Part shown: positions 1 to 10,900 of the stretch, in pieces
How positions within the stretch are numbered: the stretch's first letter is position 1
Layout of the letters: each line of letters begins with the position of its first letter
Source of the DNA: Penaeus vannamei
Taxonomy: Eukaryota > Arthropoda > Malacostraca > Decapoda > Penaeidae
Length of the DNA stretch: 15,000 nt
Assembly (NCBI RefSeq): GCF_042767895.1
Contig: NC_091574.1
Coordinates: forward strand, 8,650,129 to 8,665,128
Direction of reading: 5' to 3'
Program-made: the position numbers and the translations under genes
The notes under the pieces: generated by a model
What the model saw: the letters and a program-made list of their open reading frames with translations, nothing else
Databases searched by the model: none
What the model was told of the DNA's origin: nothing

Positions 1-1470
1 AAACCTGAGCCAAGAATAGCATTTCATATGATAAATAAAGTGGAAATTTTAAATTCAGCCACGGAGTTGTGGGAACAAAGAACTTGAGTGAAACACATCT
101 TAAGGGGACTGTCCCTGGCAATGGGGGGGGGGGCGATTTGGGGATTTTGGGTCAGAGTTGTCAAAAATGAGTTATGGTCAGTTTCATATTCGTAAATGAG
201 AGTAGAATTACCCACGTGAATATAAACTCCCGCAACGAAAAATTCAGGCAGTGCACGAGGCCAGAACCTCAAATCCCATTGCCGATTTTCGCCCTTCTGC
301 ACTCTCGCTTTACAGGAGCCAGTATAATGCATTGTATTATGACATTATCTATTGAACTGGATCACAAGAAGATAAAGGTGTCTTATTATAAGTTTTATCC
401 CAAAGTGAAAGATTTATGATATGAAAAACGAAGAAAAATAAATCCTTACGCAATTTTTAAAATTTCTTTCCCATAAAATAAAGTAGATATGATTAAATTT
501 TGACATATTCATCATAAAAGTATCTTTAGGGTTTGATAATAATACATGAGCAGTTACAAGTCTGTATCTCCAAAAATAAACTCGCAACAAATAGATATTT
601 ACACAGGCTGGGTGCTTGCCTGCGTCAACGGCTGGAGGGACGAGTTTCAAGCGTCGCTACCGCTTTAGACTTTTCTAATTGTAATAATTTTATGCAAGCG
701 CTTTCATTTGAAACTAAATAATCGGTTAAACTTCATTATGTCATTAGAAATCCATTTTATAGAAAAAAAAATAATGTAAAGAAAGAGTATGATATAGTTT
801 ATTCATGTAAACTCATAAAATCGGTCTATTAATATTTGATACCTATTGTTACATCACAAGAAGCATCCGTGATAAACGAATATAAGAGTTTTGATACAAG
901 AGATTTGTATTTCAAAATGTTTTTGTTCTAACGAACACTAAACAATTCGTTGACCCTCCATAACAAGTACTTCCCTGGTGACTAAACGTTTATTGCTTGT
1001 TTCGAGGCAGAATCACGTGGTTAGACGATCCGGGAGAAGAGTAGACTGGAATAAAATGAAAATAAGTAAAATAAATAATTATGGATCTAATGGGTATATG
1101 CACATATACGCATATACTTGTGCACGAATATGTACCTTTACAATAATTTACATGCGTATACACATGTAAACGAATGTATACACAAGAAAACATTAATATA
1201 AGAGGTATAAAGCATGAAACAACCGATTTTATGTAATGGTCATATTGTCTTGGGTCTGGATTTGCCCCTTTTCAAAGGAGTCATTTGTTTGGTTCTATTG
1301 TTCGGAGACTAATGATCATATCTTTACCTAATGAAGTGCGTTTGAAAGAGAAATAATAGTAGTTTCTACAATAATTAAATAGCAAAATCCATAAATTAAT
1401 AAATATAAAAAAGAACTTCAAATATCCAACTTTTTGTTTGTTTGTTTTTCAATTTTTTTTTTTTGAGCTA

Positions 1471-1762
1471 CAGTTGATTCCTTGCCCCAGTTTTTATGTA
1501 ATAAAAATTTTGGATATATCTTTGCAAACCTTGTGAAAATGGGCAGAGATTATCGTAATGGATTTAAAATTTTGAGTACTTTTTAGATGAATTTTTGAAA
1601 ATTGAAAAAAAATTGAAAAATGATTTTTCTTTGAATTTTTTCTGAGGAAACTAAATTGAATTTCCAAAAAAGGATAAGACGATCTCTTGGGAATTTATTG
1701 ATGTTCATTCACAATTTTTTTCATGACATAATTCATAATTCTCTGGGACAAGGAATCAACTG
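1471..1762. repeat. Inverted repeat pair, possible fold-back element
   Basis: CAGTTGATTCCTTGCCCCAG at 1471-1490 matches the reverse complement of 1743-1762 at 19 of 20 bases. The 252 bp between are very AT-rich, with many short A/T self-complementary runs (for example around 1585-1650). A T-rich tract lies outside each arm (1452-1464 and 1779-1806). I see no target-site duplication, so this may be a MITE-like fold-back element or a remnant; the class is unknown. Confidence 0.55.
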
Positions 1763-1775
1763 CGCATACACATAC

Positions 1776-1778
<3 letters not shown>

Positions 1779-1806
<28 letters not shown>
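1779..1806 (+). repeat. Poly-T tract, 28 bases
   Basis: An uninterrupted run of 28 T. Its length is liable to slippage and sequencing error. It could be the poly(A) tail of a retroelement inserted on the minus strand, but no body is recognisable next to it. Confidence 0.85.
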
Positions 1807-1810
<4 letters not shown>

Positions 1811-2365
1811 GGGAACCCCTATAAATTTGGTATCAAAAGATGCAGAATAGTAAAATACCTCAGATATCCAAAGATCAACAAAATCCATAAGGCTATTGAT
1901 TTTTAGAAATATTATTTTTAGAATTCAAATCTCTGCGGCAATCTTGCTGCATTCTATGGTACTCACATGGTATTCTGAAGTGTAGCTGGTATATTGTCCC
2001 CTCCTTTTGCTAAGTTCTAATGGTAATAACTTCACATAATTGTGGAATTACCGCCTGTCACCACAGGCTTTCTAGTGCCTAACCTAGCTACGTGAGGTAT
2101 TTGAATATATAAACAACTACTGCAGCTATGATTAAGAAGTATTTCTGATCATATTACGATTATTAAATACTAAAATAACATCTACAATTAGTATTGTCCC
2201 CTTACTGTGTTATATGGGCCTACTCTGCGATATGGTGTCATCGAGGTAGGAGTTGGTAACCTTTCTGATTTTCTGGTGGAGTTTTGTCTCCCAGAGCCCC
2301 AGTCTTGACGATCAGCTGATGGGTAAACAGAGTTGCCATGTAGCTACCAGAGAATGTCAAAATAA

Positions 2366-2406
2366 CCCCCCCCCCTCCCCCCCCCAAAAAAAAAAAAAAA
2401 AAAAAA
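2366..2406 (+). repeat. Poly-C tract followed by poly-A tract
   Basis: Ten C, one T, nine C, then 21 A, directly abutting. Two homopolymers side by side are error-prone in assembly. The 114- and 60-codon open frames crossing this stretch are artefacts of the tracts (Pro then Lys runs, or Phe then Gly runs). Confidence 0.9.
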
Positions 2407-3962
2407 GAATTGTTGAGCATATATTTTCACGGACGCGACAATGTAAACATCAGTGCGGGAGGCGGGGGGTCAGAGAGTTAGTTATAACTCTTTTAATTTT
2501 ACACCCTCAACAGGCAGAGTTCTTCATGTCATATTTTCTAAGTGCTAATAAAAGTGTGGTAAATTATAAACGTAAATTATTAAGTGAATTTTGTTAAATA
2601 AATTTTGTGACGTGGAGTTGGGGACTTAGCCTCTGGCGAGTGCATCCATACTGTAAAGAAAAACCTTTTGTTTCTGACAGAAATTCACCAGGGAAGCCTG
2701 CAAACTCTTCCCTACCAGAATATATTTGGTGCAGGTTTGTTGAATATAGGCAGAGTATGAATTGCTGAAGCTTCAGTATCACTTGATATCTAGATTTGAG
2801 AACTTTAACCAGTTGGATCCAGGTTCCTCGCAGCCTACATGTACACTAAAATCTGAGTGTTTCCTGGGTGTGTGGCTTATAGGCCTGGCTTACATGAAAA
2901 TCATGTTGAATCAAGACTCCTTGCCTCCCCTATGCAATGTTATTATCTGGTTAAACAAAAGAGCAGTGCATACTATATTTTAAAGAACATTATGTATTCC
3001 TTTTCTCTATGGCAAAACTTAAACCATGCAAGGAAATAAGATTAGTGGACTCATGAATTGTGCTCTTGCCCCAATAATGCCGGAAAAAGAAAGAAAAAAA
3101 AAAAAAGACTAGTGCACATGATTGTGGAGTTGTTGGTGAGCATCGACGGTTTCACATTTTCACCTGGCTTGTTCAGTAGTTGGTGGGCAACATAAAAGCT
3201 TTTATTTTGTTATGATTTTAAAAAGTTTATGATTTGAAGGTTTATCTTCACGTAAGTTGCTATTACCTGAAAGGTTTACCCTAGAGGTGGTGATGCTACT
3301 GTCAGAGAAAAATAAGTTCTGTCTGATGTGGTGACAGTGTGGGAATGGTCGTGATATGATGCCATCTGCTACTTTGTCCACAACAGCCATGTCATGTATG
3401 TACATACCATATTGGTGGCAAGGGCTTAATTTGTATCTATACTTCTTCATGCAATTGAATTTTTGTGTTCATTAAAATGTTTCTTTCTCAGGACTATTCT
3501 TTACAGTACAGATGCTCTCACTAGAGACTTAGTCCCAAACACCATTTTACATTCTTTTTAAAAAATAATTGAAGTTGAGTACTAGGTAATTCTTCATAGA
3601 CACACTCACCAGAGACTAAGACCCCAATCCTATGTCACAAACTTGATTTAACAATCTCATATGCCTGACTGGGTGTGCTCTTCGGGCACTGTCTGAGAGG
3701 AGGGTTAATGGGGGCTCTGCCTCCTAACACCCCCTGCCAAGCATTGTCTTCACCTCGATATACATTGCAGGATAGAGCTGAAATTATGTAAATAATGTTA
3801 GAATTGATTTTTAAGCTTGGTTTTACTTACAAGGAAGACATGTGAATGGTTATTTATGATAAGGTAAATGTAATGTAGGTTGATTCTTGCATTCTGGTAA
3901 GAAAAATGTGCTTACATATATGAAAAGAAGTATAAGTAATTTCACTATATTTTTATTTTTAG

Positions 3963-4141
3963 TGAATGTCAAATGGGGGAAGGAGATGTATCCGGGCATT
4001 GAACTGGATACTGCCGAACCCCCAATGGTATTCAAAGCTCAGTTGTTTGCCTTGACGGGAGTACAACCTCATCGACAAAAGATCATGCTGAAAGGAGCCA
4101 CCATCAAAGATGAGACTTGGAATGGTGTTAAGCTAAAGGAT
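3963..4141 (+). CDS. USP14: USP14 coding exon 2 (ubiquitin-like domain, first part)
   Basis: The exon follows acceptor TTTTTAG and ends GAT|GTAAGT. It opens with the last two bases of a split codon, so exon 1 must end in phase 1; it closes in phase 0. It reads NVKWGKEMYPGIELDT, then PPMVFKAQLFALTGVQPHRQ and KIMLKGATIKD, the ubiquitin-like fold of USP14 that docks on the proteasome. Human USP14 also has a tiny first exon ending just before this point. Confidence 0.93.
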
Positions 4142-4919
4142 GTAAGTTGAATGTCACACTGAAAAATAATACATGTGATAATTATTAGAATATACTGTGT
4201 AGTGTTAACTATGAATATAACTAAATTTAATTTTTCTGTTTTCAGGGGGCAACAGTCCTGATGATGGGGAGCAAAGAGGAAGATGTGCCTGTTGAGCCAA
4301 CAGAGAAAACTGCTTTTGTTGAGGATATGACAGAAGCTGAGAGGAACACTGCTGTAAGTTCTGATTTTTCATAATGTACTAATGATTGAGTTTCTCCATA
4401 ACAAATTTATTTTGTAAGTTTCTAAAAAGAAAAGAAAAAAATGTGATTTCAGATTTGGATGCAGCTTTTGTTTCTTCTACATTTGTTTATTTATTTATTT
4501 TTTGTACTACATTGCAGTTGGAACTACCGGTTGGCATTAAGAATCTTGGGAATACCTGTTATCTTAATGCAGTTATCCAGTGCCTGAAAACAGTTCCTGA
4601 ACTCCATTCTTCAGTTACGGAATTCAAGCCCAAGCGTAAGTATCACTAACACTAGTGGTGTGCAATTATTATCATTAAAAAAAAAAATCTCAAAAATTTC
4701 TGTAGTATAGTGAAGTGAAGTTGCCTGAATTGCTAAATGTCATTTCAAGATATATGGGAAGGAAATATAGACAGTGGCAATTGTATGTCACAGTTTATGG
4801 GTTAAGCAGTATGCTTTATTTGTATTGAATACAATTTTATTGGACTGGCATTGCACATCCTTGCCTTTTATATATACATATATACATATATATATGTATA
4901 CATATATACATATATATAT

Positions 4920-4952
<33 letters not shown>

Positions 4953-7900
4953 TATATATATACATATATACATATATATATACATATATACATATATATA
5001 TACATATATACATATGTATATATACATATATACATATGTACATATACATATATACATATGTACATATATACATATGTACATATATATACATATGTATATA
5101 TACATATATACATATGTATATATACATATATACATATGTATATATACATATATACATATGTATATATACATATACATATATACATATGTATATATACATA
5201 TACATATATACATATACATATATACATATGTATATATACATATATACATATTTATATATACATACAGATTTGTATGTGTGTATATATATACATATATACA
5301 CCCAACAACAAAAGCAGTGATGCCTCGTCAGACTTGGCTTGGAGAATCTTGCCCATCTTGCCCTGAAAGGTGGCCCACGTTCAAACAACCTGGACATGGT
5401 TAGGAAAGGGGGGGGGGAATGGGAGTGATCTGAATTTGCTAAGCAAACCAAGGAGTAAGTGTTCTGCTATGTTTCAGTCCCATCCTATCAAGGCTAGCAT
5501 CCTTCACCCTTCCCCTTTCTCTCTCTCTCTCACACACACACTGTGTGAGAGAGAAAAAGATATGATGTAAAGTGAAATGCAGTGAATGAGTGGAGCAGTG
5601 CATTAATATTGTGATAGTGGGATATATAAGTTGTAGGTGCTGCGAAATTCATACTATTAACATATCATTTGGTGTTAGATTATTAGGTGACAGTCTTTAG
5701 ACTCATGCTTGCTCCCTCACCTCTCGAAGAGCCGAGTCTAGCCTCACTCTACCCAAGGCTAAGGGAATATTCCCTCATCTTTGACTCTACCTATTCTTAA
5801 GCCTTAATTTGTCGTTTCAGCAGCTGGTGTTCCCCCTCCAAACTATTCAAGAAACCCATTACTTTTGATATCTGTTCAGTTCGCCTATTACATATTCATT
5901 TCAAATTGCGGATCCAGGTGATATAAGACGGAGGAGAGTGAGTGAGAGAGAGAGCAGCTGCTTAGGATAATGCAAAGCCATATATTAATATACGGTTCTG
6001 GGATAATGCAAATGAAGGATATTTGTCTGAGGAATATTAATATGAATAGTCTGTTCCAACATTGTTTAAGAAGTTTTATAAAGAAAATATGAGAAGGAAT
6101 TAAAATAAAACTGTGTGATAAGATTTCATGATAATTATTTTGGAAATGATGTACAATAACTTATTTCTTAAGGCAGGTCCAAAATATTCATCAAATTGAC
6201 AACTCATTGGGAACAAAAGCAATCCTTCACTCTATCTCCATATATATTTCAGTCATGATAACACTTCTTTTCCTGATTTCTGTAATTTCACTCCTCCTTA
6301 TATTCGAACCATCCTAACTATGTCCTGGTAGTTTGAACTTGGGCCTCCTTTCTGGGCAAGAAGGACATGATCTCTCCGGTGCCAGGTCTGGTGAAGCATC
6401 ACCGCTATTGTTGTTGGGTGTACATGTGTATTTATATAAGTGTGTATATATATATGTATATATATTTGTATATACACATGCATATTTATATAAGTGTGTA
6501 TATATATTTGTATATACACATGCATATATGTATTTATATATATATATATATTATATATGTATATATATGTATATATAGATGTATATATATGTATATGTAT
6601 ATACACATGTATATATGTATTTATATAGATATATATGTATATGTATATACACATGCATATATATATTTATATATGTATGTGTATATATATATGCATATAC
6701 ATATGTATATATATATATGTATGTATATATGTATGTGTATGTATGTATATATGTGTGTGTATGTATATACATAGGTATGTGTGTATGTATATACATAGGT
6801 ATGTGTGTATGTATATACATAGGTATGTGTGTATGTATATACATAGGTATGTGTGTATGTATATACATAGGTATGTGTGTATGTATATACATAGGTATGT
6901 GTGTATGTATATACATAGGTATGTGTGTATGTATATACATAGGTATGTGTGTATGTATATACATAGGTATGTGTGTATGTATATACATAGGTATGTGTGT
7001 ATGTATATACATAGGTATGTGTGTATGTATATACATAGGTATGTGTGTATGTATATACATAGGTATGTGTGTATGTATATACATAGGTATGTGTGTATGT
7101 ATATACATAGGTATGTGTGTATGTATATACATAGGTATGTGTGTATGTATATACATAGGTATGTGTGTATGTATATACATATGTGTGTGTGTATGTATAT
7201 ACATATGTGTGTGTATATATGTATATGTGTATATATATATGTATATATGTGTATATATATATGTATGTATATATATATATATATTGATATTGATATGATA
7301 TATGATATGAATGCATATACATATATGCATATACATATATACAGACACAGATAGATAGTTAAAAATTGATATGAGGATTGATCTTTAAATACACAATTTT
7401 TGATACATTGGCAGCTCCTGGGCGAGAGGGAGAATCCTCCTCAAATCTTCTTACGCTTGCAGTAGATTCTGGATCTCTCCTTACACTGGCTATCCAAGAA
7501 TGCTACCGTACCATGGATAGTGGAAAAACTGCCGTGCCCTTGGTCCTTGTCAACCTTTTCCGCACAACTTTTCCCAGGTACATAAGCTTCTGATTTGTCT
7601 TGTTGGGTAGAATTGATTTATATGTAAAATAGAATCGTGCGATAGATATATAATTAGAGATTCCTTGCTCTGTCAATTCCTAGACATCTTTTAAGTGTAA
7701 AGATGAAGAAAGGTGACCCTACCAAATATTGAAATGTAAATTAAACACATTTTTTCATATGATTTCTTCAATGTATTCACTGATGAGCAGGATGGGAAAG
7801 CAGGGGCAGCATACTTTTGACAAGTACTGTACATAGGAATATGAAGCTAGTGTGTTTTCTCAAAAGTAAATTAAAACCAATTAGAATACTTTTTGTGAGC

Positions 7901-10900
7901 AACAGCTATGTTAAGAACAATGATCTTACAGAACGTGTCTTAAAAGGATGTTAAACTATCTATCTAACCCTAATTGTTGTTAGCAGTTGGTGGCAATTGT
8001 TTATACATGGACTACTGTTTGCTTATTTACTTTTTGTAGTGTATGTCAAAACAGATAGAAATAAAATATAAAGTATTTAAATTGTTAGATTGACATTTAT
8101 ATTGAAACATACACAAGTTAGCCCCTTGATGCTGAGGACATCCACTGTCCATAGTGGTTTTATTGAATTAGTTTATGGATTAATGCTTCGCAAGCTCATT
8201 CGGACCAAGTAGTAGATTACTAGACCTATTTGAGCTCACCATTTTACCCCATTCATTGAATTTTCTTATTTATTTATCTTTTGCCTTTATTAGCACTTAT
8301 TGTATTATAAATAAAGATGATAGTAACAAAAAAGTAAGAAGCATATATATGCAAATAAAATTAGTAAAACAAAATCACAGTGAACAGCTGATTGCACTTC
8401 TAGCATTAGCAAGACCATGGAATAAACTCTTTGTGAAGGAATATCATTGTTGAATAAAGGACTATTGTAAAAGAAGGAAAGAGTTCTCAACACAAATGGA
8501 ACATTTCTTAATTTGATAGTGACAAAGGAGGATATTTTAGGTAGTGTCAGTTGAAGAAGAGGACAGTTTAAAATCTTCCTTTTCTTTTCTTAAAAGATTT
8601 GCTGAACAAGGTGAGCAAGGGATGTACATGCAGCAGGATGCCTCTGAGTGTTGGAATGAACTTACCAGACTTTTGATGCAAGAAGTTCCTTCAAAAGATG
8701 CAGAGAAGACAGACAAAAAGTTTGCGTGAGTAATTTTCATTTGCAGTTTTTCCCATTTTATTTTTATCTTCAGGTAATTTGGAAATGTTTGATTCAGTAA
8801 AGCTCACAGGAATGCTACATTTATTCTTTCAGATCATCCCTCATTGACCAGTACTTCTCTGGAGAGTATTCCTGTGAGTGGAAATGCATAGAAAGTGAAG
8901 AGGAAGGTGTGACACATAACACAGATAAATTCCAGCAACTTATGTGCCATATCAACCAAGATGTTAAGTACCTACATACTGGTCTGATGGCCAAGATGGA
9001 GGTAAGATCATTTCCTCTTTGTGATGTTTACTGTGTTGAAGAAATGTGATATATTAATTTTTGCTACTAAAGTATTTATGATTTTATAATGACTATAAGA
9101 GAATTGTTAGCTTTGCTGGACTCCTGATGGGTAAGTTACAATAAAACCAGGAGATCTGTTAGATTGAATGCTGTATATGTTATTGGCCTGATGTGTGCAT
9201 GAGTGGAGAGTTTCATATCACAACTCACTTTTCAGGAACACATTGATAAAAGATCACCTGTTTTAGACCGAGATGCAAAATATGTGAAAAAATCTAAAAT
9301 TTCCAGATTACCAGCCTATTTAACTGTAGTTATGGTCAGGTAAGTGTCTTTCACAAGAATCAGTTATGATATACTTAATTTTGGTCACTCAAAGGAAATA
9401 AATGAACTGAACAATGACATGGTTTACATTAATATTGTTGTTCGCAAACTAAACACTCAGAATGTTGCATATTATAACTTGCTCTTCATATACGTGACTT
9501 AGAAGCTGTCATTTCTTTCAGGTTTTTCTATAAAGAGAAAGGAGCAGTTAATGCCAAAATTCTTAAAGATGTCAAATTCCCAATCAACCTAGATGTCTAT
9601 GAACTTTGTACACCAGAACTACAGAAAAAGTTACAACCAATCAGAGAAAAGTACAAGGTATTTTACTGTCATTTGTCTTTACAGTAGGATATATCAAAAT
9701 TTTGTTTTTGAGATTATCATATGGTCAAAAGAACTTTGTGACAAGTGTGGAAAATGGAAGGAATGAGACTGAATAACTGCATTAGAAGTATTAATTTGTA
9801 TTTGGTACTTTTTGATTAAATCTTCTCTAAAAAATAAACATAATTTATGCATTTATCTCTTGCACTGTGCAGTTAATTATTCTCATTCGTGTCTTTTTCA
9901 ATACATCATAAGGGCCCTTGAATCCAGAGAATCAGTTAGGAATGTTTCTTGCATAGAAAATACAGCATTTGAATAAAATTATTTGTTTGATTGGGTTGTA
10001 AATCAAATATAATATTTTCAGTTATGCAATTACAGTAAGTTCCTATACATGTGCACATTGCCTTAAATTGATTAAAGCATTGAACTTCATCCATTAACTG
10101 CTAAATTAGGTTGTACCAAGACTTGCATGTTTTGTGAAGTAAGGACCGCGAATCAAGAACTTTTATTGTATCAAATGTATACATCTTAATGATGTAAATT
10201 TTTTTCTGAACAGTAAAGATAGGAAATAAATGCAATCCAAAATTTAACCCTACACTGATGCTGCCAGAATTTTCTGTGTGGCACTCATTCTGGCAATTAC
10301 TGGCAACCATTTAGGCTTTGCAACAGGGAATTTGCTTTGTACTATCTACCCTGTTCATTTGCTCATTAGAGTGAGTCATGACGCATAAACACTTGCCCGT
10401 CATGAATGGTAGTCTTTCCATGACAGCTATAACTTTGCCAGTCAGTAAAATGTTCAATAAGAATATTAGGTTGATATATAACTGAATAAGCAGTAATAAA
10501 ATAGGTTGTGCACTTACTGACTTTACTAGTGTTCATATTGTGTGAATGTGAGTTAGATATTTGATTTGAAATGCAGGGTGGTAAATTTAGGGTGGATCAA
10601 TCCCTCCTTTTGTAAAGTTATAGCCTTTAACTGAAATATTTATTATGTATGTGAATGTGATTTTTATTTTGACAGGACATGGATGATAGGAAGCTTGAAG
10701 AAGACAAAGCAAAGAGAAGGGGTAAACCCATTTCAGAGGATAAGAAGCCAAAGACAAAGAAACTCCCATATTCCTTTGAGGATGGTTAGTTCTTTTTTGT
10801 TGTGGGCTTTCATAGTCTTTGTCAAAGTCTTAAAATCTACTTTGAGATTTATCTTAAGGATTACTCCAGTGACAAGTTTCATTGCACAAAAAGCTTAAAA

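Larger units (their letters stand above)
1..3962 (+). other. Probable USP14 intron 1 or 5' flank, no gene seen
   Basis: No ORF here resembles a known protein, and no exon with the expected start (Met-Pro and about three residues, ending in phase 1 before GT) was found. The stretch is AT-rich with homopolymers: G 123-133, T 1779-1806, C/A tracts 2366-2406 and A 3094-3106. It also has an inverted-repeat pair (1471-1490 and 1743-1762) and a weak short duplication near 3515 and 3605. The slightly less AT-rich patches at 100-320 and 600-660 have no features I can name. The 3' boundary at 3962 is the exon 2 acceptor. Confidence 0.5.
4636..7414 (+). other. USP14 intron 4 (2,779 bp), repeat-filled
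   Basis: GTAAGT donor after exon 4 and TTGGCAG acceptor before exon 5, keeping phase 1. It contains a microsatellite and SINE-like body (4869-5405), an ordinary stretch (5406-6311) with a CT/CA microsatellite, then an inverted second SINE-like body with its own microsatellite and a 24-bp minisatellite (6312-7345). Repeats make up well over half of it. Confidence 0.93.

Noticed and set aside
24..419. Open frames of 102 codons (minus) and 81 codons (plus) near the left edge
   Set aside because: They overlap each other on opposite strands, one runs through a poly-G tract, and neither resembles a protein family.
213..1019. CACGTG E-boxes at 213-218 and 1014-1019 as promoter elements of USP14
   Set aside because: A 6-bp palindrome is expected a few times in 15 kb by chance, and no transcription start was located here.
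2526..2541. Candidate USP14 exon 1: ATG TCA TAT TTT CTA A before GT
   Set aside because: Phase and length fit, but the donor (GTGCTA) is weak and the residues lack Met-Pro. Several equally weak phase-compatible ATG-GT pairs occur upstream (for example at 1057, 1841, 2937 and 3390), as expected by chance.
2253..2597. 114-codon plus-strand open frame
   Set aside because: It depends on the C/A homopolymer tracts (Pro and Lys runs) and has no coding character on either side.
3846..3863. Candidate exon 1 with an excellent donor: ATG to AAG before GTAAAT, 99 bp before exon 2
   Set aside because: It ends in phase 0, so joining to the exon 2 acceptor gives an immediate TGA.
4774..5451. Overlapping open frames of up to about 200 codons on both strands, rich in Tyr, Ile, Thr and Met
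   Set aside because: They are translations of a TA/CA/TG microsatellite that has no stop in most frames; several frames on both strands are open at once.
6551..7354. Open frames of 230-265 codons with perfect 8-residue repeats (for example IGMCVCIY)
   Set aside because: They come from a 24-bp minisatellite whose period is divisible by three; frames on both strands are open equally and the sequence is intronic.
8541..8596. Longer form of exon 6 starting at an AG at 8540 or 8550
   Set aside because: With the two bases carried over from exon 5, both read straight into a stop (TAG or TGA); the acceptor at 8596 restores FPRFAEQGEQG.
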